Shown here: piece by piece, positions 9,113 to 17,617 of the stretch | Layout of the letters: every line of letters starts with the position of its first letter | Position numbering within the stretch: position 1 is the first letter of the stretch | Assembly (NCBI GenBank): GCA_903892515.1 | Contig: CAITIS010000125.1 | Coordinates: 1-59,780 of the forward strand | DNA: 59,780 nucleotides | DNA from: an uncultured Planctomycetota bacterium | GTDB lineage: Bacteria; Planctomycetota; Phycisphaerae; SM23-33 | Reading direction: 5' to 3' | Notes under the pieces: model-generated | The model's database searches: none | The model's input: the letters and a program-made list of their open reading frames with translations, nothing else | Told to the model about the DNA's origin: nothing | Program-made: the position numbers and the translations under genes

Positions 9113-9200
9113 CGTGACATGGCCGTCTCGCCCATGAGGATGATCGAAGTTCACGGCCGGGACGGCCGTGGCACGCACGGGCGAGACGCCCGTGTCACGA
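9113..9200 (+). repeat. Palindromic intergenic element in the pil operon (copy 2)
   Basis: This is the near-identical counterpart of 6067-6121, extended by CACGGGCGAGACGCCCGTG (9176-9194). It occupies most of the pilT-pilC gap, so the same cassette has entered one operon twice in direct orientation. Confidence 0.75.
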
Positions 9201-9219
9201 AAGAGTGTAAGGATTCACG

Positions 9220-10440
9220 ATGGCGAAATATCGATATCAGATAAGAGCCCAAAGCGGGGCGGTGACGGCCGGCGAGGTTGTGGCCGGCACCATTCACGAC
9301 GCGGCCGCGATGCTGCGGAACCAGGGCTACTTGATGGACATCGCGCCCGTCGAGGCTACCGTCAGCTTGCTCAACAGGATCAGGACCCTCAGCATCGACT
9401 TTGGACCGAGCATCAAGGACGTGCTGAGCTTCACGTCGCAGCTTTCCGTAATGATCAAGGCCGGCATCAGCATTCGCGGCGCCGTCGAGGGCGTGGCCGA
9501 CCAGATAGACAACCCCAAGTTCAAGAAGATCGTGCTGCAGATCCGCCAGGACGTCGATTCCGGCAAGCCGTTCTCCGACGCGCTGGCACGCTACCCCAAG
9601 GTTTTCAGTCCGCTGTACATCAACATGGTGCGGGCGTCGGAGATGTCCGGCAGCTTTGGCCACATGCTCGAGAGGATCGGCGGCTATCTTCGTCAGCAGG
9701 TCGAGACCCGCTCGATGGTGCGCGGGGCGATGGTGTACCCGATCATCATCGGCACCATGGCCGTGGTGGTGACCGTGTTCCTGCTGACGTTCGTGCTGCC
9801 GCGGTTCATGGTCCTGTTCGCCGGCAAGGAGTCGCTGCTGCCCAAGCCGACGGTCGTGCTGCTGGCCATGAGCTCGTTCATGCGCGGGTACTGGTACTTG
9901 CTGCTGGTGGGGCTGGGGGCGGCGCTGACGGGCTTCTTCTTCGCCATCAGCCGACCCAGGGGCAGAAAGGCCTTCGACATGCTCAAGCTGCGGTTGCCTG
10001 TGCTCAGCACCATGTTCCGAGCGCTGTACATCACGCGCGGCCTGCAGACGATGGGCGAGATGGTCACGGCCGGCGTGCCGATGCTCGACACCCTGCAGAT
10101 CACCGGCGAGGTCAGCGGCAACGTCCATTTCAAGGCCATGTGGCAGGACGTGTACAACTCGGTGAAGGCGGGCAAGAAGATTGCAGCCCCGCTGGCCCAC
10201 TACACCCTCATGCCCAAAAACGTGGTGCAGATGATCTCGGCCGGCGAGGAGTCAGGCAAGCTCAGCGAAGTGCTGACCGACGTGTCGGATTTCTACTCGA
10301 ACGAGCTGCGGAACACGATCAAGGCCGTTACGGCCATGATCGAACCGTGCATGATTGTCGTGATGGGCTTTATTGTCGGCTTCATCGCCATGAGCGTCAT
10401 TCTGCCGATATTCAAGCTTTCTGCCCTGGTGAAGGGATAG
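9220..10440 (+). CDS. pilC: Type IV pilus inner-membrane platform protein PilC (GspF family)
   Basis: This 406-residue polytopic protein has two GspF cytoplasmic domains (about 60-185 and 265-390), the first containing FTSQLSVMIKAGISIRGA and the second ALYITRGLQTMGEMVTAGVP. Hydrophobic segments lie near 172-192, 225-245 and 380-400. It anchors PilB/PilT action to the growing pilus base. Upstream is GTAAGGATTCACG before ATG 9220. Confidence 0.92.
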   Translation: MAKYRYQIRAQSGAVTAGEVVAGTIHDAAAMLRNQGYLMDIAPVEATVSLLNRIRTLSIDFGPSIKDVLSFTSQLSVMIKAGISIRGAVEGVADQIDNPKFKKIVLQIRQDVDSGKPFSDALARYPKVFSPLYINMVRASEMSGSFGHMLERIGGYLRQQVETRSMVRGAMVYPIIIGTMAVVVTVFLLTFVLPRFMVLFAGKESLLPKPTVVLLAMSSFMRGYWYLLLVGLGAALTGFFFAISRPRGRKAFDMLKLRLPVLSTMFRALYITRGLQTMGEMVTAGVPMLDTLQITGEVSGNVHFKAMWQDVYNSVKAGKKIAAPLAHYTLMPKNVVQMISAGEESGKLSEVLTDVSDFYSNELRNTIKAVTAMIEPCMIVVMGFIVGFIAMSVILPIFKLSALVKG

Positions 10441-10457
10441 GCAGTGGCGACAAGCAA

Positions 10458-10510
10458 GTGGCACGGGCTTTCCAGCCCGTGGTCACACAGCCTGGAAAGG
10501 CTGTGCCACG
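10458..10510 (+). repeat. Double palindrome after pilC
   Basis: Two adjacent hairpins, CACGGGCTTTCCAGCCCGTG and CACAGCCTGGAAAGGCTGTG, with GTGGCAC/GTGCCAC borders. The same words occur at 27373-27424, so it is a dispersed element rather than a unique terminator. There is no U tract. Confidence 0.6.
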
Positions 10511-10544
10511 TTGAAAGGGAACGATTCGTGTGAAGGAGTAGCAC

Positions 10545-11003
10545 ATGCCCAGGCTCACCGTCAGGCCTCGAACCCGCGGGTTCGGGGCAGGCTTCACGCT
10601 CTTGGAAGCGGTGATCGCCACGGCACTGGTTGGATTGGGCGTAGTGGCCTTGATGGTCGCTATGCAAACGGGTACGCACATCAATGGCTCGGGCCAGGAG
10701 ATGACGCAGGCGTGCTTCCTCGTCGAGGAGGTGCGTGAGTATGCGCTCAAGCAGCCTTGGGGGGCGTTGACTGCGCTGAACGACTCCTGGAGCCCGCCGC
10801 GAAATGCCGACGGGGCGGCGCTGCCCGCGCTGGCGGGCTGGACGCAGACCGTCAGCGTCGAGTGGCGCAACGCCAACGACGTCATGCTGCCCGCCAATCC
10901 GGGAACGACCGACCTGGTCCGCATCACTGTCACAATCTCCCACCAAGGCCAACCCGTGCTCTCCACGGGATGGCTTAGAGCTAAAAAGGACGGCGAAACA
11001 TGA
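10545..11003 (+). CDS. Minor prepilin, PilV-like
   Basis: This 152-residue protein has a class III signal: a short basic leader ending in Gly, then FTLLEAVIATALVGLGVVAL with Glu at +5 and Phe at +1. It would be cleaved and N-methylated by a prepilin peptidase not encoded here. A small globular domain follows. The stop overlaps the next start (ATGA at 11000). The position before two PilX-like genes and another prepilin matches minor-pilin clusters that prime assembly. Confidence 0.8.
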   Translation: MPRLTVRPRTRGFGAGFTLLEAVIATALVGLGVVALMVAMQTGTHINGSGQEMTQACFLVEEVREYALKQPWGALTALNDSWSPPRNADGAALPALAGWTQTVSVEWRNANDVMLPANPGTTDLVRITVTISHQGQPVLSTGWLRAKKDGET

Positions 11004-12385
11004 GTTCCAACCGCCGACATTCACAGCGTCGCGAAAAGGGCGTAGCGTACGTGCTGGCCTTGATTCTCTTGGCGCTCTTTGCCACGCTGGCCGTCGGGTT
11101 CGTGGCCTCGGGCGACATGAACGCCAGAATCTCCCGCAACGGCATCTCGGCGCAGGAAGCGCAGCACGCCGCCGAGAGCGGGCTGGCGTTCGCTCTGCGG
11201 CAGTTCAAGCTTACGCAGTTGCCTTCGACTACCACGCCGGCCACGCTCACCAGCAACCTGTACCCGCTGCTGTCGGCCCAGTTCAACGGCACGGCCAATC
11301 TGGGAGGCAGCGCGGTGACATTCGACGGCACGACCGTCCGGGTGCCCTCCGTTGCCATTGATGGCGGAAGCTTTGAATTTGCGGTCGGCCCGCATCAGGA
11401 TGGACTGTATTACGTGGACGTGACCGGCCACGCCGGCTCGGTCAAACGTAGCGTCTCGATGCAGTTGACGATGACGACGCCGACGAACTCGGCGTTCGAC
11501 TATGGCCTGGCCAGCAAGGGTTCCATCAGCATCAGCGGCAACGGCGAGATTCGCGGCAAGAACAACCTCACCGAGGCCAGCGTGATTTCGACGACCAACA
11601 ACCCCGTCGCCATCAGCGTCGGCGGCAGTTCGGTCATCGACGGCGATCTTTCCTGTGTGGGCTCGCAAACCGCCATTACCATCAGCGGCTCGCCTACCGT
11701 GGCGGGCACCAGTGACTTCACCCAGATGGCCGACCACGTCCACTTTGGCGTGGATGCCCCGATCTTCCCGGAGGTAGACACCTCGGTCTTCCGCGCCCTG
11801 GCTACGGGCGTCATCGACAAGACCACCGACACGTCAAGGCGGGACGCGGTCTACAGCAATGTGGTCATCAAGGCCGGGACGAATCCGACCTTCTCCAGCG
11901 ACGTAACCCTAAATGGCGTCGTCTATGTCGAAGCGCCCAATATCGTGACGTTTACGTCGAAGGTCACCATAAACGGCCTGGTTGCAACGGTCAAGACCGC
12001 TCTGCCGCTCACCGCCTGCAAGCTGAGTTTCGCCGGCCAGGTGGAAGCGGCCGGCGTGGAGTCGCTGCCGGACCTGCCGCAATACACGCAGGTCAAGCAG
12101 TTGACGGGCACGTTCATCGCGGCCGAGGGGTTCGACGTGAGCTTCGCCGGCCAGTTCACGACGATCAACGGCACCATCGCTGCCAGCAAACTCACCTTCT
12201 CCGGCCAGGCGTCAGGCACGGTCAGGGGCTCGGTAATCGGGCTGGCGAACAACAGCTCCTCTATCAGCGGAACCGTTGACATCATAATCGACCGCTCAAA
12301 CGGCGCGACGATTCCCCCGGGCTTCCACATGCCGCTTCGCGTATCGGTCCTGCCGCTGACGTACGCCGAAGCTGTGGGAATATGA
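11000..12385 (+). CDS. PilX/GspK-like pilus protein with repetitive passenger (paralogue 1)
   Basis: The 461-residue protein begins with a basic leader and KGVAYVLALILLALFATLAV, a prepilin-like helix without the usual Glu at +5, as in PilX_N proteins and GspK. A helical stretch with AQEAQHAAESGLAFAL follows (about 48-75). The remainder is rich in short Ser/Gly/Asn repeats (ISISGNGEIRG, ISVGGSSVIDGD) that look like a right-handed beta-helix. It is paralogous to 12387-13811. The large passenger suggests a surface-exposed tip or adhesive subunit. Confidence 0.7.
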   Translation: MSSNRRHSQRREKGVAYVLALILLALFATLAVGFVASGDMNARISRNGISAQEAQHAAESGLAFALRQFKLTQLPSTTTPATLTSNLYPLLSAQFNGTANLGGSAVTFDGTTVRVPSVAIDGGSFEFAVGPHQDGLYYVDVTGHAGSVKRSVSMQLTMTTPTNSAFDYGLASKGSISISGNGEIRGKNNLTEASVISTTNNPVAISVGGSSVIDGDLSCVGSQTAITISGSPTVAGTSDFTQMADHVHFGVDAPIFPEVDTSVFRALATGVIDKTTDTSRRDAVYSNVVIKAGTNPTFSSDVTLNGVVYVEAPNIVTFTSKVTINGLVATVKTALPLTACKLSFAGQVEAAGVESLPDLPQYTQVKQLTGTFIAAEGFDVSFAGQFTTINGTIAASKLTFSGQASGTVRGSVIGLANNSSSISGTVDIIIDRSNGATIPPGFHMPLRVSVLPLTYAEAVGI

Positions 12386-12386
12386 C

Positions 12387-13811
12387 ATGAACACGACGCA
12401 CAAACTCTGCTTGTCAATAGCGAGGCCTCGATGCCGGCGGTCGGGCGGGCGATTGCCTTCACGCTGCCGTCGTGGCGTGGCGTACGTCCTGGCGATGATC
12501 CTCATCGCGCTGTTTGCCACGATGTCGGTCGCGTTCGTCTCGGACTCCACGATGAACGCCCGGAAGTCGACGAACATCGTTCACCTTCAGAATGCGCGGC
12601 TGCAAGCCGAGAGCGGACTGACGTACCTGTACTACCTGATTCACAAGAACGGCACGGCCGCCAAGAGCGGTACGGCCGTGCTGGATGAACTGGCCCAGAA
12701 GCTTCCAACCTGGCTGGGCAACAGCCTCAATGGCCAAGCCATCGTTTACGCCAACGGGCAGATCACGATTCCCGCTATCAGCGCGGGAGGGACGGGCAGC
12801 TTCTCCGCGGTGCTGAGCCTGGACGACGCCCAGACGCTGCGTATCGCGGTGCCCGGCGCCGAAGGCGGCGCGGCGCGGAGCGTCAGGGTGTTGTGCTCCA
12901 TGGCCGGCGGTCGGGCGGCGGCTTGCGGGTTCGGCATCGCTTCGCGCGGCCCGGTCAACCTGACCGGCAACGCAAGAATCTCTGGAGCCAACAGCAGCGC
13001 CGAGGGCAGCATCCTCTCGGCCACCTACACGACGACCACGGCCGTCAGCATGAACGGCAACTGCAATATCTCCGGCGATGTCTCGCTGTCCAACCCGCAA
13101 GGGGCGGTCTCACTGATAGGCAATACCAGTATCGGCGGAGAGGCCAGCAACAGCGCCCATCTTCAGGATCACGTGCACATCGGCGTGGGCGATGTCGCGT
13201 TCCCCACGGCCGATCCGAGCGTGTTCAAACCGTTTGCCACGAACATCGTCGATCGCAACACGAGTACAAACGGAAACAAGACGTTCACGAACATCCTGAT
13301 CAAGGCCAACACGAACCCGACGTTCACGGGCAACATCACGCTCAAGGGCGTGGTGTACATCGAGACGCCCAACAAGGTCACCTTCGCCGGCAACCTGAAC
13401 ATGCAGGGCGTCGTGGCGACAGACGACGCCGGCACTGGGAACTTGAGTTCCAACGGCATCAACTTCACCGGCAATACGAGCATTGCCGGCGTTGAGTCGC
13501 TGCCTGACACGCCTGAGTTTCACGGCCTAAAGCAGTTGCCCGGCACGTTCCTGCTGGCCCCCGGGTTCTCTGTGGGATTCGCGGGCAACTTCGGGACGAT
13601 CGGCGGGGCCCTGGCCGCCAACGAGTTCAAATGGAATGGTAACGCCAGCGGTGTCGTCAAGGGCTGCGTCATCAATTGGGGCGATACGCCATTCAGCCTG
13701 ACAGGCAATTCCAGCCTGATCTTCGACCGCGGCAACGACACCGGCGGCCTGCCGGGCCTGGTCGCAAAGACAGCATTGACGGCCTCGCCTGATTCGTACG
13801 AGGAGTATTGA
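12387..13811 (+). CDS. PilX/GspK-like pilus protein with repetitive passenger (paralogue 2)
   Basis: This 474-residue protein has the same plan as its upstream neighbour: basic leader, RGVAYVLAMILIALFATMSV helix without Glu+5, a QAESGLTYLYYLI segment, then beta-helix-like repeats (NLTGNARISGANS, SLIGNTSIGGEA). The shared block around ADHVHFGV/QDHVHIGV and xFPxxDxSVF shows tandem duplication with strong divergence. It starts two bases after the preceding stop codon and ends inside the ribosome-site region of the next gene. Confidence 0.7.
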   Translation: MNTTHKLCLSIARPRCRRSGGRLPSRCRRGVAYVLAMILIALFATMSVAFVSDSTMNARKSTNIVHLQNARLQAESGLTYLYYLIHKNGTAAKSGTAVLDELAQKLPTWLGNSLNGQAIVYANGQITIPAISAGGTGSFSAVLSLDDAQTLRIAVPGAEGGAARSVRVLCSMAGGRAAACGFGIASRGPVNLTGNARISGANSSAEGSILSATYTTTTAVSMNGNCNISGDVSLSNPQGAVSLIGNTSIGGEASNSAHLQDHVHIGVGDVAFPTADPSVFKPFATNIVDRNTSTNGNKTFTNILIKANTNPTFTGNITLKGVVYIETPNKVTFAGNLNMQGVVATDDAGTGNLSSNGINFTGNTSIAGVESLPDTPEFHGLKQLPGTFLLAPGFSVGFAGNFGTIGGALAANEFKWNGNASGVVKGCVINWGDTPFSLTGNSSLIFDRGNDTGGLPGLVAKTALTASPDSYEEY

Positions 13812-13813
13812 GA

Positions 13814-14347
13814 ATGACCAGATCAAAGATCAGACGGCGGGGACGCGGCGGCTTCAGCGTGCTGGAAATGCTGGCGGCGGTGGCCATCGTGGCGATGTTG
13901 ATGGCGGCGCTGGCGGTGGCGGTACAGGGAACGATGCACGCCTACAGCGAGAATGCCGAGATCTCGCAGGCCAACCAAGCCTCGCGCGTGGTGCTCAATC
14001 GCATGATGTCCGAGCTTCGGACGGCCAAGGAGGCCAGCGGGGCCGGGGCGTTCCTGAGTATCCTGCCTGCCAACAACGCCCAAGGCGCCACCGAGATTCA
14101 GTACGAGCTGGTGAACGGCGCCCTGGTGCGGCGGCAGATCGGCGGGGCGGAGGCTAGTGTCGTGGACCTGATCGCCGCGGACGAAGCCGTAAAGGTCACG
14201 GGCTTTGAGGTCAGCCGGGCCACCGGCACCGATACGCTGGGGGCGGTCTACACCAAGTCGATGACAGTGACGCTGACCCTCCATGCCGGCAACAATCCGA
14301 TGCAGACGACGGCTTCAGCGGCACTGAGGAAGAACATGACGTACTGA
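13814..14347 (+). CDS. Minor prepilin, PilW/PilJ-like
   Basis: The 177-residue protein carries a prepilin leader (GRGG then FSVLEMLAAVAIVAMLMAAL, with Glu at +5) followed by a helix with residues 40-70 and a beta-rich C-terminus. ATG 13814 is preferred over TTG 13808 because AGGAG lies eight bases before it. It is the last pilus gene here; pilA, pilD and pilQ are not in the window. Confidence 0.8.
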   Translation: MTRSKIRRRGRGGFSVLEMLAAVAIVAMLMAALAVAVQGTMHAYSENAEISQANQASRVVLNRMMSELRTAKEASGAGAFLSILPANNAQGATEIQYELVNGALVRRQIGGAEASVVDLIAADEAVKVTGFEVSRATGTDTLGAVYTKSMTVTLTLHAGNNPMQTTASAALRKNMTY

Positions 14348-14440
14348 CACGGACCACTCAGAAAGGGCCGGGATTCCGGCGATAGGCCGGCGCCAGACCC
14401 AGGCAACGCCGATTGATCGCTGCCGCTGCGACATAACGAA

Positions 14441-14470
14441 ACGGCCCGCCGGATTGCTCCGGCGGGCCGT
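14441..14470 (-). terminator. Strong hairpin downstream of tmRNA
   Basis: A perfect 12-bp stem, ACGGCCCGCCGG / CCGGCGGGCCGT, with a six-base loop. On the minus strand it follows the tmRNA 3' end and is followed by TTTCGTT. It could also stop readthrough from the pilus operon on the plus strand. Confidence 0.75.
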
Positions 14471-14506
14471 GATCGTTCAGAGAGCGTTTCGTCACCTTAC
14501 GCTCAC

Positions 14507-14855
14507 TGGAGGCGGCGGGAATTGAACCCGCGTCCCGTGACGTTTCGACATCGGCTTCTACGTGCGTAGTCGCGGTTTGTGTCTCGCCGGAAGCTCGGAC
14601 CGCGACGCCCTTGCATTCCAGCCAACCCGCCTTGTCTTGTCGCCGAGTAACCGGGTCACTCTCAACGACGCAGCCCGCTAATCGTCGCCTTTACGGCCCC
14701 CGCAGGCACAGGGCCGAAAGACGGGTTGCCTTATTTAGGCAGCCATTGCCATTTGGTTATTGGCAGTTAACTTTTTCCAGGAGTTTTACCAGGCCACCTG
14801 GAACCTGGACACGCCACCGACATCTCATACCGTCCGGTCGAAACCAATCGCCCCC
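14507..14855 (-). ncRNA. ssrA: tmRNA (ssrA)
   Basis: The minus strand begins GGGGGCGATTGGTTTCGAC at 14855 and ends with the T-arm GGTTCAATTCCCGCC, CGCCTCC and discriminator A at 14507. The seven-base acceptor stem pairs fully, including one G-U. CCA is not encoded. The tag frame is 14764-14735: GCC AAT AAC CAA ATG GCA ATG GCT GCC TAA, giving the degradation tag ANNQMAMAA. The tag ends in Ala-Ala as expected for ClpXP-type proteolysis. tmRNA with SmpB frees stalled ribosomes. It is a one-piece, standard-order molecule. Confidence 0.95.
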
Positions 14856-14916
14856 GAAAAGTCAAAGTCCCTTTCGGCAGGCAGGCCAGCCCGAGGCTGG
14901 TCCTTGTGACACTTAG

Positions 14917-14922
14917 ATTATA
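14917..14922 (-). promoter_or_regulatory. -10 box of the ssrA promoter
   Basis: A perfect TATAAT on the minus strand, about 62 bases upstream of the mature tmRNA 5' end. The predicted leader contains a CCAGCC/GGCTGG hairpin (14886-14900), presumably removed by processing. The -35 region is not clear. Confidence 0.6.
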
Positions 14923-15007
14923 CGGCACATCTGGCGCCGAGGCACGCGCTTTCGTATCAGCATTGCGTCCTTTACGCTTCCAATCTCCGCTGCGTATACT
15001 TCGTCCC

Positions 15008-16132
15008 ATGGCTGCGAGTTTCTCAGTTCCACCTAGAATCGTTACCGGCTGGTCGAGCAGCCGCGAACTTGGCGCCATCGCCCAGCCGCTGGGCAATAGG
15101 GCGCTGCTGGTCACCGGCCGGTCGGGCCTGCGCGATTCGGGCATCACTGGCCGGCTCGTTGCCAGCCTTAAGGCCAGCGGCGTGGAGTGCGTGCTCTTCG
15201 AGGAGGTCCAGAGCGAGCCGACCACCGACATGGTCGATGCGGCCAGGAGCGTGCTGGCGGCGGGGCGGTGCGAGTTGGTCGTGGCCGCCGGCGGGGGATC
15301 GGTCATGGACGTGGGCAAGGCCGCCGCTCGCCTGGCGTTCACCGACAAACTGACGGCCAGTTTCTACCGCGACACGTTCCCGCCGCAGCGACTGCCGTGC
15401 ATCACCATGCCCACCACGGCCGGATCGGGCGCGGAGGTCACGCCCAACAGCGTCCTGACCGATCCCCTGCGCAACGTCAAAGAGAGCATTCGCGGCCCCG
15501 GGCTCACGCCTGACGTGGCCATCGTCGATGCCGAACTGACGCTGAGTTGCTCACGCGAGGTCACGGTCTCATCAGGGCTGGACGCCTTCGTGCAGGCCGT
15601 CGAGAGCTATCTTTCCCGAAACGCTACGCCGCTGACGGACTCGCTGTCGCTGTATGCCGTCGAACTGGCATGGGGCAACCTGGACGATGCGGTCGAATGT
15701 CCGCAGAAGCACGAGTCGCGGCTGAACATGTCGTACGCCGCGCTGCTGGCGGGCATGGCGCTGTCGAACGCGCGGCTGGGGGCGGTTCACGGCCTGGCTC
15801 ACGCCATTGGCCTGCGGTACAAGATTCCGCACGGCCTGCTGTGCGGAATTCTGTTGCCCAACGTGCTGTACTTCAATCGCGAGGTGGCGCGGGACAAGTT
15901 CGCGGTGTTGGAGAACGTGCTGGGCAAGGACCCGACCAAGGCGGCTGAGGAGTTGCTGTGGAACTTCGGCGAGACCAGCGCGTTGGATCTCCGGCCATGC
16001 GATTTCGGCGCCATCGCCGAGGAATCGCTGCCGTCGGGCTCGCTCAAGGCCAATCCGCGCACCGTCGGCCGGCAGGACATCATGGACATCCTGGCGCTGG
16101 TATGCGAAAAACAGAAGCCATGGAGAAAGTGA
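15008..16132 (+). CDS. Iron-containing alcohol dehydrogenase
   Basis: This 374-residue protein (from ATG 15008; an upstream in-frame ATG at 14906 would overlap the ssrA promoter) is a group III NAD(P)-dependent dehydrogenase. It shows the nucleotide-binding GGGSVMDVGKAAA segment, the PTTAGSGAEVTPNSV motif, and the metal-binding region including GAVHGLAHAIG and the later IPHGLLCGILLPNV. The substrate cannot be read from sequence. The short cupin gene overlaps its end and a lipoyl acyltransferase follows, suggesting a small redox or carbon-metabolism cluster. Confidence 0.87.
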   Translation: MAASFSVPPRIVTGWSSSRELGAIAQPLGNRALLVTGRSGLRDSGITGRLVASLKASGVECVLFEEVQSEPTTDMVDAARSVLAAGRCELVVAAGGGSVMDVGKAAARLAFTDKLTASFYRDTFPPQRLPCITMPTTAGSGAEVTPNSVLTDPLRNVKESIRGPGLTPDVAIVDAELTLSCSREVTVSSGLDAFVQAVESYLSRNATPLTDSLSLYAVELAWGNLDDAVECPQKHESRLNMSYAALLAGMALSNARLGAVHGLAHAIGLRYKIPHGLLCGILLPNVLYFNREVARDKFAVLENVLGKDPTKAAEELLWNFGETSALDLRPCDFGAIAEESLPSGSLKANPRTVGRQDIMDILALVCEKQKPWRK

Positions 16133-16455
16133 ACGAACACGAGAAGACCTTCCGCAACGGCGCCAGCGGCGTGAAGTATCTGTTTCGCGGCCCGGCGATC
16201 GACTGGGGCATCGTGCGTTTCGCCCCCGGCGAGCAGCTTGGCCTGCACAAGCACGCCGAGGTCGAGGAGACTTTTTACTTCCCCTCCAGCGAGCCGCTGA
16301 TGATCGTGAACGGGCAAGAATTCCGCGTTCGCAAGGGCGATGCGTTTCGCATCAGTCCCGGCGAGTCGCACAATATCGTCAACGATACCGGCGAAGCGGT
16401 GGAGGCCATTTTCATCAAGTCCATCTACCGCCCGCAGGACAAGATCGACCTGTAG
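16120..16455 (+). CDS. Small cupin-fold protein
   Basis: The 111-residue protein is a single cupin barrel: motif 1 includes GEQLGLHKHAEVEETFYF with two His and one Glu metal ligands, and motif 2 includes GDAFRISPGESHNIVN. It probably binds a divalent metal and may be a small isomerase, dioxygenase or sensor. ATG 16120 lies inside the end of the dehydrogenase frame; GTG 16129, with GGAG just ahead, is an alternative. The overlap suggests co-expression with the dehydrogenase. Confidence 0.75.
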   Translation: MEKVNEHEKTFRNGASGVKYLFRGPAIDWGIVRFAPGEQLGLHKHAEVEETFYFPSSEPLMIVNGQEFRVRKGDAFRISPGESHNIVNDTGEAVEAIFIKSIYRPQDKIDL

Positions 16456-16462
16456 GATCAAG

Positions 16463-16574
16463 CACGGGCGAGACGCCCATGCCACGAAAGACCACAGCCG
16501 AGGGCGGCTGTGCTACGCGCGGGCAAGTTGGCCCGCAAGATGCATGGGCCAGACGCCCATGCCACGAGAGGCAC
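16463..16574 (+). repeat. Cluster of dispersed palindromes
   Basis: Contains the words GCACGGGCGAGACGCCCATG, CACAGCCGAGGGCGGCTGTG, GCGGGCAAGTTGGCCCGC and a final CATGGGCCAGACGCCCATG. All are members or relatives of the window-wide family. They fill the gap between cupin and acyltransferase. Confidence 0.75.
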
Positions 16575-16575
16575 G

Positions 16576-17604
16576 ATGTCGATAGAGATCAAGATGCCGC
16601 AGTTGTCGGTGGAAGCCACGGAAGGGCTGGTGGTCGCCTGGCACGCGCAGGTTGGCCAGGCGGTCGAGGCCGGGCAGATACTGGTTGAGGTCGAGACCGA
16701 CAAGGTAATTCTGGAACTGGAGGCTGCGCGTGCCGGCGTGCTGGCGGTGCAGGCGGCCGAGGTGGCGCAGTACGTGCGGTCGGAGGGCCTGCTGGCGGTT
16801 CTGGCCGAGCCGGGCGAGGATATCGAGCGGGTGCAGCGGCATTACACCGGACGGACGGGCGGCCAGGTTCACGCTGAGAGCCCGCTGGACTTGCTTTGCC
16901 CCTTGGGCGACGAGTACGGCGAGGTGGTGCACGCCATTCCGCTGCGCGGCACGCGCGGGCTGATCGCGGCCCGCATGACGCGGTCGATTCGCGATTTCCC
17001 GCAGTACCAGGTGACGATGGACTGTGCGGCCGAGGCGATTCAGGAGCTGCGCAAGGGGCTTCGCCGCAGCCAGGAGACGCGAGGCATCAGCCTTAACGCC
17101 ATCGTGCTCAAGTGCGTGGCCAAGGCGCTGAAGCAGCATCCGATCGTGAACTCCACGATCGTCAACGGCACGATCTACCAGCTCGCCAAGGCCAACATCG
17201 CCTGTGCGGTGGCCCTGCCCGAGGGCGTGACCTCGCCGGTAATCCGCGACGTGGGCAACAAGACGGCCGCTGCCGTTTCGCTCGAATTGGAGACGTACAT
17301 CGGGCTGGCCCGCTCGCACAAACTCAAGCCCGAGCATCTGCACGGCGGAACGTTCACGGTATCGAGCTTGGGCAGCTTCGGCATTCGCGACTTTGTGGCC
17401 ATTGTCGTGCCGCCGCAGGTGGCGATTCTGTCGGTGGGGTCGGTGACGTCAGAGCCCGTCGTGCGCGACGAGAAGGTTGTGGTGGGAAAGATCATGGCCT
17501 TGACGCTCTCGTGCGACCACCGGGCCGTCGATGGCGCCATGGCGGCGGAGTTCTTGAAGACGCTGCACGACATCATCGAGAACCCGGCCAGCGCGCTGGA
17601 GTAA
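16576..17604 (+). CDS. Short 2-oxoacid dehydrogenase E2-type acyltransferase
   Basis: The 342-residue protein has an N-terminal lipoyl domain (1-76) with lipoylation Lys in VETDKVILELEA and a C-terminal acetyltransferase domain (about 118-342) ending in SCDHRAVDGAMAAEF, which carries the HxxxDG catalytic motif. The peripheral E1/E3-binding domain expected between them is not recognisable; the linker is only about 40 residues. No E1 or E3 gene is adjacent. ATG 16576 is chosen because the upstream extension would translate repeat DNA. It may belong to a pyruvate, branched-chain or acetoin-type complex encoded elsewhere. Confidence 0.8.
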   Translation: MSIEIKMPQLSVEATEGLVVAWHAQVGQAVEAGQILVEVETDKVILELEAARAGVLAVQAAEVAQYVRSEGLLAVLAEPGEDIERVQRHYTGRTGGQVHAESPLDLLCPLGDEYGEVVHAIPLRGTRGLIAARMTRSIRDFPQYQVTMDCAAEAIQELRKGLRRSQETRGISLNAIVLKCVAKALKQHPIVNSTIVNGTIYQLAKANIACAVALPEGVTSPVIRDVGNKTAAAVSLELETYIGLARSHKLKPEHLHGGTFTVSSLGSFGIRDFVAIVVPPQVAILSVGSVTSEPVVRDEKVVVGKIMALTLSCDHRAVDGAMAAEFLKTLHDIIENPASALE

Positions 17605-17617
17605 GGACAACGGCTTA

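Noticed and set aside
10458..10510. Terminator within the pilus operon after pilC
   Set aside because: Hairpins lack a U tract and the same words recur before purF, so a dispersed element fits better.
14906..15007. N-terminal extension of the alcohol dehydrogenase
   Set aside because: Overlaps the ssrA promoter; the family fold begins at ATG 15008.
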